Source of the DNA: Bacteroidaceae bacterium | GTDB lineage: Bacteria > Bacteroidota > Bacteroidia > Bacteroidales > Bacteroidaceae | Assembly: GCA_011959205.1 (NCBI GenBank) | Contig: BLLV01000012.1 | Span: 1-39,753 of the forward strand | Length of the DNA stretch: 39,753 bases | Direction of reading: 5' to 3' | Shown here: piece by piece, positions 1-7,186 of the stretch | Numbering within the stretch: the stretch's first letter is position 1 | Layout of the letters: every line of letters begins with the position of its first letter | Program-made: the position numbers and the translations under genes | The notes under the pieces: model-generated | Seen by the model: only the letters and a program-made list of their open reading frames with translations | Told to the model about the DNA's origin: nothing | The model's database searches: none

Positions 1-73
1 GACGTTTGAAAGGTTGGTAACGTGTGGGGTGTAACAAACGTAAGTACGTTGTAACCTGCCTGTAAAACCAGAA

Positions 74-139
74 AAAGATGGTACAAGATTTTGTGAAAGA
101 TGGTACAAGATTTTATGAAAGATGAAGCAAGATTTAGAG
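74..139. repeat. 22-bp tandem direct repeat, about three copies
   Basis: Two near-identical 22-base units (74-95 and 96-117) carry the core AAAGATGGTACAAGATTTT and differ at one base. A third, diverged unit follows at 118-139. Stop codons interrupt all three plus-strand frames, so this is not a protein repeat. Bases 1-73 hold nothing else I can identify. Confidence 0.75.
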
Positions 140-274
140 CCTGTTTAAATATGGTTGAAATAAAATTTCAAGAAGTTTTCCGTATCTGCCCAATAATATA
201 TTCGATTCGGCAGAGGAAATGGTGAAACTAGCATCTATTAAGATGCTATTGAATAAAATTTAAACAGGCTCTAA
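134..274. mobile_element. MITE-like element with 17-bp terminal inverted repeats
   Basis: Bases 134-150 and 258-274 are perfect 17-base inverted repeats. The ends GAGCCTGTTTAAAT and ATTTAAACAGGCTC are each flanked by TA, which fits a TA target duplication (seen). The 110-base core has no open reading frame, so the element cannot encode a transposase. The termini resemble ends of IS5-family insertion sequences from memory; this is not verified. The element ends six bases past the mazG stop codon. Confidence 0.6.
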
Positions 275-279
275 CCCTA

Positions 280-1065
280 CTATTTTTCTTCCTTTTTAGC
301 CTCATTCCAAATAGCATCCATTTCTTCCAAAGTCATATCCTTCAAGTTCTTTCCCTGTTTGATGGTGTGTTCCTCTAAATAATTGAAACGACGGATAAAC
401 TTCTGGTTAGTGAGTTCCAATGCATTATCCGGATTAATCTTGTAAAGGCGGGCCGCGTTTATAAGACTGAACATTACATCACCGAATTCCGCTTCCGCCT
501 TCTCCTTATCCATGTTCTCCACCTCAGCTTCAAACTCGCCGATCTCCTCTTTTACTTTAGTCCAAACCTGCGAACGCTCCTCCCAATCGAATCCCACGTT
601 GCGGGCCTTGTCCTGAATGCGGTATGCCTTGATTAGCGAAGGTAAAGCAGAAGGTACTCCGCTCAAAACCATTTTGTTACCATCCTTTTCCTTCATTTTC
701 AACTGTTCCCAATTTTCAGTCACCTTCTCAGCTGTATCGACTTTCACTTCGCCAAAGACATGAGGATGACGGAAAATCAGTTTCTCACAAAGACGGTCAC
801 ACACATCCTTAATATCAAAATCTCCCGTTTCACTACCTATCTTTGCATAAAAGGCCACATGCAGCAACACATCACCCAACTCTTTGCAGATATCCTTCTT
901 GTCATCCTTCATCAAGGCATCACAAAGTTCGTAAGTTTCTTCAATCGTATTAGGGCGCAGACTTTCATTCGTCTGTTTCCGGTCCCAAGGACACTTCTCT
1001 CGCAACTCGTCTAAAATATCGAGGAAGCGGCCAAATGCTTCCATTTGTTCTTTTCTTGTATGCAT
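280..1065 (-). CDS. mazG: Nucleoside triphosphate pyrophosphohydrolase MazG
   Basis: This is a 261-residue MazG, which hydrolyses NTPs to NMP and pyrophosphate and is thought to clean up abnormal nucleotides. It shows the two tandem MazG domains of the long bacterial form. The first has the metal-binding EExxE...ExxD pattern (E42, E43, E46, E62, D65). The second carries EIGEFEAE followed by EAEFGDVMF. CPWD near residue 25 is typical of the family. The start is the ATG at 1065. An in-frame start at 1140 would lie upstream of the likely promoter box at 1095-1102, so it is rejected. It is transcribed divergently from valS. Function is assigned with high confidence from family motifs. Confidence 0.95.
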   Translation of the reverse strand: MHTRKEQMEAFGRFLDILDELREKCPWDRKQTNESLRPNTIEETYELCDALMKDDKKDICKELGDVLLHVAFYAKIGSETGDFDIKDVCDRLCEKLIFRHPHVFGEVKVDTAEKVTENWEQLKMKEKDGNKMVLSGVPSALPSLIKAYRIQDKARNVGFDWEERSQVWTKVKEEIGEFEAEVENMDKEKAEAEFGDVMFSLINAARLYKINPDNALELTNQKFIRRFNYLEEHTIKQGKNLKDMTLEEMDAIWNEAKKEEK

Positions 1066-1094
1066 AATCAGTTTATTAATATCATTTTGTCGTG

Positions 1095-1102
1095 CAAAAG
1101 TA
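1095..1102 (-). promoter_or_regulatory. Putative -7 box for mazG
   Basis: TACTTTTG on the minus strand matches the Bacteroides -7 consensus TAnnTTTG about 30 bases before the chosen mazG start. No clear -33 TTTG is seen. Confidence 0.5.
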
Positions 1103-1125
1103 CATAATAATCCAACGACTTTTAT

Positions 1126-1133
1126 TAATTTTG
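1126..1133 (+). promoter_or_regulatory. Putative -7 box for valS
   Basis: TAATTTTG matches TAnnTTTG 42 bases before the valS ATG. It lies only 24 bases from the mazG -7 box on the other strand, so the divergent promoters must be bound within one short region. Confidence 0.5.
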
Positions 1134-1175
1134 CGCTCAATTATGCGATAATCAATTAAATAAACAAAATATAAA

Positions 1176-3803
1176 ATGGAATTAGCAAGTAAGTACAATC
1201 CCGCTGACGTGGAGGGAAAATGGTACCAGTATTGGCTGGACAACAAACTCTTTAGTTCAAAACCCGACGGACGTGAACCTTACACAGTCGTCATTCCTCC
1301 CCCTAACGTAACCGGAGTGCTCCACATGGGACACATGCTAAACAATACCATTCAGGACATATTGGTACGCCGCGCCCGTATGGAAGGCAAGAATGCCTGC
1401 TGGGTGCCGGGAACCGACCATGCTTCTATCGCTACGGAGGCTAAAGTGGTGAACAAACTGGCCGGACAAGGTATAAAGAAGACTGACCTTAGCCGTGACG
1501 AATTCCTGAAACATGCCTGGGCATGGACAGAAGAACATGGAGGTATTATCCTGAAACAGCTGCGCAAGCTGGGTGCATCCTGCGACTGGGACCGTACCGC
1601 GTTTACCATGGACGAGGAACGTAGCGAAAGTGTAATCAAAGTTTTTGTTGACCTTTACAACAAAGGTTTGATTTATCGTGGGGTACGCATGGTAAACTGG
1701 GATCCGAAGGCATTGACGGCTCTCAGTGATGAAGAAGTTATTTACAAGGAAGAACATAGCAAACTGTATTATCTCCGTTACAAAGTAGAAGGTGACGTCG
1801 AAGGACGCTATGCGATAGTGGCCACAACTCGTCCCGAAACAATTATGGGAGATACCGCCATGTGCATCAACCCCAATGATCCGAAAAACCAATGGCTGAA
1901 AGGCAAGAAGGTGATTGTGCCACTGGTAAACCGTGTCATCCCGGTGATCGAAGATGATTATGTAGATATTGAATTTGGTACAGGATGCCTGAAAGTGACA
2001 CCCGCCCATGATGTGAACGACTATATGCTTGGCGAAAAATATAATTTGCCCAGCATTGATATCTTCAATGACAACGGTACCTTGAGTGAAGCTGCCGGAC
2101 TGTATGTAGGTATGGATCGTTTTGATGTACGTAAACAGATTGAACAAGACTTGCAAGCTGCCGGATTGTTGGAAAAAGTAGAAGCTTATACCAATAAGGT
2201 AGGTTTCTCGGAACGTACCAATGTAGCCATCGAACCGAAACTGTCCATGCAGTGGTTCTTGAAGATGCAACACTTTGCAGACATGGCATTGCCTCCTGTA
2301 ATGAATGACGAACTGAAATTCTATCCAGCCAAATATAAGAACACTTACAAGAATTGGCTGGAAAATATCAAAGACTGGTGCATCAGCCGCCAGCTTTGGT
2401 GGGGGCACCGCATCCCGGCATACTTCCTGCCCGAAGGCGGTTATGTAGTAGCCGGAACAGCGGAAGAAGCTTTGAAATTGGCACAAGAAAAAACGGGTAA
2501 TGCCAATCTGACAATGGAAGATTTACGTCAAGACGACGACTGTCTGGACACTTGGTTCTCTTCATGGCTGTGGCCCATTTCTTTATTTAACGGTATCAAT
2601 AATCCTAATAATGAAGAAATAAACTACTATTATCCTACTAGTGACTTGGTTACAGGACCGGATATCATTTTCTTCTGGGTGGCACGAATGATTATGGCCG
2701 GATATGAATATAAAGGTGATATGCCGTTCAAAAACGTTTATTTCACTGGTATCGTACGCGACAAACTGGGACGTAAGATGTCAAAGTCTTTGGGTAATTC
2801 ACCCGACCCGTTGGAACTAATTGACAAGTATGGTGCCGATGGCGTGCGAATGGGTATGATGCTTGCCGCTCCCGCAGGAAACGATATTTTATTTGATGAT
2901 GCGTTATGTGAACAAGGACGTAACTTCAATAACAAAATATGGAATGCATTCCGCTTGGTGAAAGGTTGGGAAGTTGCCGATATTGCACAGCCCGAATATG
3001 CAAGACTGGCCACTGAATGGTTTGAATCCATGTTGGCAAAAACAGCTGCAGAAGTAGCTGACTTATTCGGCAAATATCGTTTGAGCGAAGCACTGATGGC
3101 TGTATACAAATTATTCTGGGACGAATTCTCAAGCTGGTATCTGGAAATGATCAAGCCGGCATACGGACAACCCATTGACAAAGCGACCTATGAAAAAACT
3201 TTAGGCTTCTTTGATAACTTGCTGAAGTTGCTGCATCCGTTCATGCCTTTCATTACCGAAGAGTTATGGCAACATATATATGACCGCAAAGAAGGGGAAA
3301 GCCTGATGGTCCAGCAATTGAACATTCCGACTGCTTGTAATGAGATTATCGTCAAAGAATTTGAAGTAGTGAAAGAAGTAATCGGGGGTATCCGTACTAT
3401 TCGTTTACAGAAAAACATTGCACAGAAAGAAACTTTGGAGTTGCAAGTAGTAGGTGTAAATCCAGTAGCTACATTCAATCCTGTTATTACTAAATTGTGT
3501 AACCTCTCTTCTATCGAAGCCGTAGAGAATAAAGCTGACGGCTCCGGCTCATTTATGGTAGGTACCACTGAATATGCCATACCATTGGGCAATTTAATCA
3601 ACACAGAAGAAGAACTGGCAAAACTGGAGGCTGATTTAAAATATCAGGAAGGCTTTTTGCAAAGTGTATTGAAAAAATTAAGCAATGAAAAATTTGTCAG
3701 CAAAGCACCAGCCAATGTTATTGATATGGAACGCAAGAAACAGGCTGATGCAGAAAGCAAAATAGCTTCTTTAAAAGAAAGTATTGCTGCTTTGAAAAAA
3801 TAA
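1176..3803 (+). CDS. valS: Valine--tRNA ligase
   Basis: ValS charges tRNA-Val with valine in the cytoplasm. The 875-residue length is normal for bacterial ValRS. The class I signature HIGH appears as HMGH at residues 50-53 after PPPNVTGVL, which is characteristic of ValRS. KMSKS lies at residues 534-538. The central region (about 190-350) is the editing domain, with [12 protein letters not shown] and [12 protein letters not shown]. The last 70 or so residues are a charged coiled coil rich in Lys, Glu and Leu, matching the ValRS C-terminal tRNA-binding arm. The ATG start has no strong Shine-Dalgarno sequence, as is common in Bacteroidales. A hairpin terminator follows at 3812. No T-box leader is visible. 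Identity is secure. Confidence 0.98.
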   Translation: MELASKYNPADVEGKWYQYWLDNKLFSSKPDGREPYTVVIPPPNVTGVLHMGHMLNNTIQDILVRRARMEGKNACWVPGTDHASIATEAKVVNKLAGQGIKKTDLSRDEFLKHAWAWTEEHGGIILKQLRKLGASCDWDRTAFTMDEERSESVIKVFVDLYNKGLIYRGVRMVNWDPKALTALSDEEVIYKEEHSKLYYLRYKVEGDVEGRYAIVATTRPETIMGDTAMCINPNDPKNQWLKGKKVIVPLVNRVIPVIEDDYVDIEFGTGCLKVTPAHDVNDYMLGEKYNLPSIDIFNDNGTLSEAAGLYVGMDRFDVRKQIEQDLQAAGLLEKVEAYTNKVGFSERTNVAIEPKLSMQWFLKMQHFADMALPPVMNDELKFYPAKYKNTYKNWLENIKDWCISRQLWWGHRIPAYFLPEGGYVVAGTAEEALKLAQEKTGNANLTMEDLRQDDDCLDTWFSSWLWPISLFNGINNPNNEEINYYYPTSDLVTGPDIIFFWVARMIMAGYEYKGDMPFKNVYFTGIVRDKLGRKMSKSLGNSPDPLELIDKYGADGVRMGMMLAAPAGNDILFDDALCEQGRNFNNKIWNAFRLVKGWEVADIAQPEYARLATEWFESMLAKTAAEVADLFGKYRLSEALMAVYKLFWDEFSSWYLEMIKPAYGQPIDKATYEKTLGFFDNLLKLLHPFMPFITEELWQHIYDRKEGESLMVQQLNIPTACNEIIVKEFEVVKEVIGGIRTIRLQKNIAQKETLELQVVGVNPVATFNPVITKLCNLSSIEAVENKADGSGSFMVGTTEYAIPLGNLINTEEELAKLEADLKYQEGFLQSVLKKLSNEKFVSKAPANVIDMERKKQADAESKIASLKESIAALKK

Positions 3804-3811
3804 AAAAATAT

Positions 3812-3850
3812 ACCGCTTTACAGAGATTGCAACATTCTATGTAAAGCGGT
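3812..3850 (+). terminator. Terminator hairpin after valS
   Basis: A perfect 11-base stem (ACCGCTTTACA / TGTAAAGCGGT, 3812-3822 and 3840-3850) begins nine bases after the valS stop. A T-rich stretch starts at 3858, slightly late for a classical intrinsic terminator. Confidence 0.6.
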
Positions 3851-3868
3851 CATCACTTCTTTTTTAAT

Positions 3869-3958
3869 AAAGAGATGTGTCAAAAGTAATTCTGCTATTG
3901 TCTTGCTGCAAAGCTCGGATAGTTTTGATAATTACTTCAAATTTTGACACATCTCTTT
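3869..3958. repeat. 90-bp inverted-repeat element between convergent genes
   Basis: The arms 3869-3885 and 3942-3958 are perfect 17-base inverted repeats (AAAGAGATGTGTCAAAA). A second pair, GTAATT/AATTAC, lies inside at 3886-3891 and 3930-3935. The core is too short to code. The ends resemble those of the element at 39232-39414. It could be a MITE-like relic, a bidirectional terminator for valS and the convergent gene at 3984, or both. Confidence 0.6.
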
Positions 3959-3983
3959 CTTTTTTCTAATTGTCTTTCATTAT

Positions 3984-4424
3984 TCAACGGGTATGATCTT
4001 TCCTGTTTTTCTGAGAAATTTTCAATTCTACTATAAAAGCAACTACCAAGCCCAAACCACCAAAAAGCAAGACATTTGCACCATAAATCAATGAAGTTAA
4101 CTCGCTCATGCGCCAATTACGCTCTGTGAAATAATCGGGAACCGTGGTTGCACAAATAATATAACCAGTCAACAACCCTAGTCCCATACCCAGCAACAAA
4201 CAGCCAAATTTCAAGGCCGAGAAAGAAATCGGGGAAGATGACATGAAAGGAGTTCCTACAGGAAGAGGCAGGCTAAGCCTGTTCCCCAACATGGAAGGAT
4301 CTAACTTGTCTCCCAATTTTTCTATCATAGTAAGACGCTCTTTCTTACCAACAAAAAGTTCAAATAATTTGTAGATTCCTAATGTAATGATACCTACAAC
4401 AATCCAACCGGTAATGTAACCCAT
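3984..4424 (-). CDS. Small membrane protein, DUF6249-like
   Basis: This 146-residue protein has three predicted membrane segments: residues 3-25 at the N-terminus, about 68-92 (GCLLLGMGLGLLTGYIICA) and about 112-135. A polar loop with a KKERLTMIEKLGDKLDPS stretch follows the first helix. It resembles the DUF6249 family of Bacteroidales membrane proteins by recollection, with moderate confidence; no enzymatic motif is visible. It is divergent from the ECF sigma factor gene at 4569, so it may belong to that regulon, but this is only inferred from position. No TAnnTTTG box is evident upstream on its strand. The molecular function is unknown. Confidence 0.8.
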   Translation of the reverse strand: MGYITGWIVVGIITLGIYKLFELFVGKKERLTMIEKLGDKLDPSMLGNRLSLPLPVGTPFMSSSPISFSALKFGCLLLGMGLGLLTGYIICATTVPDYFTERNWRMSELTSLIYGANVLLFGGLGLVVAFIVELKISQKNRKDHTR

Positions 4425-4446
4425 AATTTATTCGTATTTAAGTTAT

Positions 4447-4454
4447 TAATTTTG
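4447..4454 (+). promoter_or_regulatory. Putative -7 box for the ECF sigma operon
   Basis: TAATTTTG matches the Bacteroides -7 consensus. Transcription from here would begin near 4460 and put the whole 4468-4561 palindrome in the mRNA leader. No clear -33 box is seen, and an ECF-type autoregulated promoter cannot be excluded. Confidence 0.4.
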
Positions 4455-4467
4455 TTCCTTTGTATTC

Positions 4468-4561
4468 ATTAGACGCTGCGTAGCCAAAGAGGTTACACTT
4501 TTGAGAAAGAAAAAAATATTTTCTCTTTTTATGTAACCTCTCTCCCAGCCCTGCGTCTAAT
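4468..4561 (+). promoter_or_regulatory. Large nested palindrome in the leader of the ECF sigma gene
   Basis: Three nested arm pairs are seen: ATTAGACGC/GCGTCTAAT (4468-4476, 4553-4561), AGAGGTTACA/TGTAACCTCT (4488-4497, 4532-4541) and GAGAAA/TTTCTC near the centre (4503-4508, 4520-4525). The structure ends seven bases before the sigma factor ATG. It could fold as one long hairpin in the 5' leader and affect translation or RNA stability, or be a remnant of a small mobile element. Confidence 0.6.
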
Positions 4562-4568
4562 AGACAAA

Positions 4569-5114
4569 ATGGAAAACGACGAAACACATATTATTCATAG
4601 GATATTAAAAGGAGAAACTTCTCTCTACGAATACTTCTTGGATAAATACAGTCAGCAAGTATTTATCCTGATTATACGCATCGTGGAGAATCAGGAGGAT
4701 GCGGAAGAGTTGACCCAGGATACGTTCTTGAAAGCCTTTGAACATCTTTCGTCGTTTAAAGCAGAGAGTAGTTTCTCTACATGGATATACCGCATTGCAT
4801 ATAACACCGCCATATCGGCAACCAGAAAAAGAAAACAAGAGTTAATTGTTATGGACAGTGCCATGTTAATGAATATATCCGACCAGCAAATAGACGATGC
4901 CCTGAATGATGAAAGCGAGGAACGGATAGGAAAGCTCAATAAGGCCATCAAGAAACTGGATGCAGAAGAACGTGCCTTGATTGCCCTATTTTATAATGAA
5001 GAGAAGCCTATCGGTGAGATTGCCCTTATTCTGGGGCTGACGGAAAGCAATGCAAAAGTAAAATTGCACCGAATACGAAAAAAATTATATATACTCATAA
5101 CAGAAGCAGAATGA
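4569..5114 (+). CDS. ECF-type RNA polymerase sigma factor
   Basis: This is a 181-residue sigma-70 family member of the extracytoplasmic-function class, which directs RNA polymerase to a specific promoter set. Region 2 spans about residues 22-92, with the typical core EDAEELTQDTFLKAFEHL and the promoter-melting segment FSTWIYRIAYNTA. Region 4 spans about residues 125-176, with a helix-turn-helix at PIGEIALILGLTESNAKVKL. There is no region 3, as expected for ECF sigmas. Its TGA overlaps the ATG of the next gene (ATGA, 5111-5114), so the two are translationally coupled. The leader holds a large palindrome. Family identity is secure; the signal and regulon are unknown. Confidence 0.95.
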   Translation: MENDETHIIHRILKGETSLYEYFLDKYSQQVFILIIRIVENQEDAEELTQDTFLKAFEHLSSFKAESSFSTWIYRIAYNTAISATRKRKQELIVMDSAMLMNISDQQIDDALNDESEERIGKLNKAIKKLDAEERALIALFYNEEKPIGEIALILGLTESNAKVKLHRIRKKLYILITEAE

Positions 5115-5488
5115 ACGAGAAACAAAAAGATAAAGGATTAATGAAGGCTGTAAAAGAACAGCCCACATTCCGGCTATCCTCCAATTTTACTTTCCGTACC
5201 ATACAGAAAGTAGAGGAAGCCATACTTTTACGTGAAAAAAAACTGGAAAGAAGGACATTACTGGCTACTGTCGCCGCTTCTCTCTTCTTAATAATAAGCA
5301 GTGGCATCTGTATGCATATTTATTTTGGAAGGCATATTAAGGAAACTCTGGATCATGTTTTTCTTACCAGCAGCCATGCTTTAGAAATACACATCCCTCT
5401 CATTTATCTGTTATTCATCATAGCCATACCTCTATTTATGATTTTTGATCGATGGATGAGAAAGCAATATTTCAAACATCACGCTTAA
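5111..5488 (+). CDS. Small two-helix membrane protein, possible anti-sigma factor
   Basis: This 125-residue protein has a charged cytoplasmic N-terminus (about 1-47), a first membrane helix at about 49-70 (LLATVAASLFLIISSGICMHI), a short outer loop, a second helix at about 94-113 and a basic tail. It starts inside the sigma factor stop codon, the arrangement usual for ECF sigma/anti-sigma pairs. I see no zinc-binding HxxxCxxC motif of ZAS anti-sigmas and no FecR domain. The anti-sigma role is therefore inferred only from gene order and topology. It is small compared with known anti-sigma factors. Its function is otherwise unknown. Confidence 0.8.
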   Translation: MNEKQKDKGLMKAVKEQPTFRLSSNFTFRTIQKVEEAILLREKKLERRTLLATVAASLFLIISSGICMHIYFGRHIKETLDHVFLTSSHALEIHIPLIYLLFIIAIPLFMIFDRWMRKQYFKHHA

Positions 5489-5520
5489 AAGAACACTTTC
5501 CGCCCTTCCATGATATAAAA

Positions 5521-5551
5521 AAGCACCGGGAACTTTATCAACCCGATGCTT
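5521..5551 (-). terminator. Intrinsic terminator for the minus-strand gene at 5564
   Basis: The stem AAGCATCGGG/CCCGGTGCTT (one mismatch) with an 11-base loop is followed on the minus strand by a run of T residues (5515-5520). It may also stop transcription from the plus-strand sigma operon. Confidence 0.65.
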
Positions 5552-5563
5552 CCGTCATTTTAT

Positions 5564-6013
5564 TTATTTTTCAAGCAAGTCTTTCAAAAATGCATCCAAC
5601 TCTTCATCCAGTCCCTTTAAAAGTTCATCATTCAATAATAAAGTATCTTCATCATCTATCAGTAAAAGTTCGGCTACAGTTTCCCGGTCCTCATCAACCA
5701 AAACAAAAGAATAAGGTTTCATTATAGCTACCTTATCCAAAACTCCCGTATCTTTCAATGCATTAATCTCACTCCGAAATATACGCTCTGCTATGGCATA
5801 AAAATCATCTTCACTATAATCCACCCACTCTTCAATGATGGTACGTGACAATTCTTCATCATCATCATTAAAAATAACTAACTCACCGCTATCCTGCTTA
5901 GGCTGCAAGTGTATATCGGTGACTATTGTTCTCTCTCCATCCGCCATATATTTATTAACCGCTTCCCGGAGCGATGACGCAATAGAAGCGTGTGACTGTG
6001 CACTGAGTTTCAT
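5564..6013 (-). CDS. Acidic conserved protein of unknown function
   Basis: This 149-residue protein is soluble, with no signal peptide or membrane segment. It is strongly acidic: runs such as FNDDDEELS, LLLIDDEDTLLLNDELL and LDEELDAFLKDLLE make up much of it. The N-terminus (MKLSAQSHASIASSLREAV) is likely helical. I do not recognise a named domain, although it has the look of a conserved Bacteroidales hypothetical. It appears monocistronic, with its own -7 box at 6045-6052 and a terminator at 5521-5551. Nothing in the context points to a function. Confidence 0.8.
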   Translation of the reverse strand: MKLSAQSHASIASSLREAVNKYMADGERTIVTDIHLQPKQDSGELVIFNDDDEELSRTIIEEWVDYSEDDFYAIAERIFRSEINALKDTGVLDKVAIMKPYSFVLVDEDRETVAELLLIDDEDTLLLNDELLKGLDEELDAFLKDLLEK

Positions 6014-6044
6014 ACCCCAATTAATTTTATGTATTATTTATATC

Positions 6045-6052
6045 CAAAAGTA
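6045..6052 (-). promoter_or_regulatory. Putative -7 box for the gene at 5564
   Basis: TACTTTTG on the minus strand matches TAnnTTTG about 32 bases before the ATG at 6013. Confidence 0.5.
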
Positions 6053-6083
6053 CAAAAAAAATCTTTCCCTCAACACTTATTCT

Positions 6084-7076
6084 CTAAAAATTATCATCAA
6101 AACGTTTCATTTGTATTCTTAATTTGGGTAACTTGCCTTCTCTTTCCTCCAGCTCCAATGAATAGAAGTCTATCAACTGTTCATCTTTGCTGCCGGATTT
6201 TACTAATTTTTTGGCTTTTTCCAACCATTCTCCGGCCTGCTTCACATGGTTCTTTATTTCATAATATAGTGCAATATTAAAAGCGGCTTTCATCTTTTGC
6301 TGACCTTTTCTCTTCTCATAGGCAGCATTCCACAAATTATACGCACCGTCCCAGTCATTCTCGCGAAGACATACTCCGGCATCACGCATTTCTATGTTGC
6401 CACCGTCGTAATAAAAACGGGTCACTTCATTCCAATGAGGCAATAAATGTTCCACAGGCACTGAAGCAGCAAACTCCGAGGCTTCCTTCACAATCGTCTG
6501 GTCCGAGAGAGCCGGATTCATTTCCCAGGAAATGGTGTCCTGTTTGGCAACAACAAACAAAGGCTTGTCACGGCTGGGAATATACAGCCTGATTATAGGA
6601 GATATAATTCCATCCACTGCATCTATAGGCACAGGATAATCCGGATAGAGCAAGATTCCCGGTTTGGTCTGGATATGAATACGGTCGAATGACAATATCA
6701 TATCCACCCCCAAATCCTCACTCAGCTTCTGTATTTCCTCCTTTGTCAGAACGACATTGGCGCGGGGCACTTCATCATTTGCCCGGAATACAGAATCACA
6801 GATAATAACCTGATCGAAATAGTTCACACCGGCAATCTTCTCTGCCAAAGCTTCGGATGCCACTTTACCATCGCCTTCCAGTTCACTGCTCAGGATTTCA
6901 TGATTATCTTTAGCTTTCAGCACAGGCATATTGTTTATCACAGCCACCTTTCTCACTGCATCTGGAAAACTGACATCGGCAGCCTGTAACTGATCAAAGG
7001 AAATTGTCTGCAAACTGCTGCAGGAAACAAGAAGTGTCCCAGCAATCAAAATTATTAGTGAAACAGATCTTTTCAT
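6084..7076 (-). CDS. Lipoprotein with C-terminal TPR-like helices (DUF6340-like)
   Basis: This 330-residue protein begins with a lipoprotein signal, MKRSVSLIILIAGTLLVSCS, with lipobox LVSC and Cys at residue 18. It is therefore probably anchored in the outer or inner membrane. The middle (about 30-215) is a mixed alpha/beta region with KVAVINNMP and VDMILSFDRIHIQT. The last 90 residues (GVCLRENDWDGAYNLWNAAY and following) look like TPR-type helices. By recollection this matches DUF6340-type Bacteroidales lipoproteins; moderate confidence. The start at 7076 is preferred to 7100, because the latter overlaps the -7 box at 7098-7105 and would precede the likely transcript start. It lies downstream of secA with a terminator between. 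Function unknown. Confidence 0.85.
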   Translation of the reverse strand: MKRSVSLIILIAGTLLVSCSSLQTISFDQLQAADVSFPDAVRKVAVINNMPVLKAKDNHEILSSELEGDGKVASEALAEKIAGVNYFDQVIICDSVFRANDEVPRANVVLTKEEIQKLSEDLGVDMILSFDRIHIQTKPGILLYPDYPVPIDAVDGIISPIIRLYIPSRDKPLFVVAKQDTISWEMNPALSDQTIVKEASEFAASVPVEHLLPHWNEVTRFYYDGGNIEMRDAGVCLRENDWDGAYNLWNAAYEKRKGQQKMKAAFNIALYYEIKNHVKQAGEWLEKAKKLVKSGSKDEQLIDFYSLELEEREGKLPKLRIQMKRFDDNF

Positions 7077-7097
7077 ATTATCATTTTTCTTAGGGTA

Positions 7098-7105
7098 CAA
7101 AAATA
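7098..7105 (-). promoter_or_regulatory. Putative -7 box for the lipoprotein gene
   Basis: TATTTTTG on the minus strand matches TAnnTTTG, 22 bases before the chosen start at 7076. It overlaps the alternative start at 7100, which argues against that start. Confidence 0.5.
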
Positions 7106-7140
7106 CGTATATTTATGCAAGAAGTAAGTGAAAAGGAATA

Positions 7141-7170
7141 GAAACGTCCGAGTTTCTACCCGGACGTTTC
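7141..7170 (-). terminator. Hairpin terminator after secA
   Basis: A perfect 10-base stem (GAAACGTCCG / CGGACGTTTC) with a 10-base loop lies 17 bases past the secA stop. On the minus strand it is followed by a moderately T-rich tail. Confidence 0.65.
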
Positions 7171-7186
7171 TAACAATCACTATTTC

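Noticed and set aside
280-1140. Longer mazG beginning at 1140
   Set aside because: The extra 25 residues would be encoded upstream of the likely mazG promoter box and do not match the family N-terminus.
1338-2486. A 382-codon open frame antisense to valS
   Set aside because: It lies fully within a secure valS gene, its protein has no recognisable domain and reads as a random mix of Phe, His and Ile, so it is a shadow frame.
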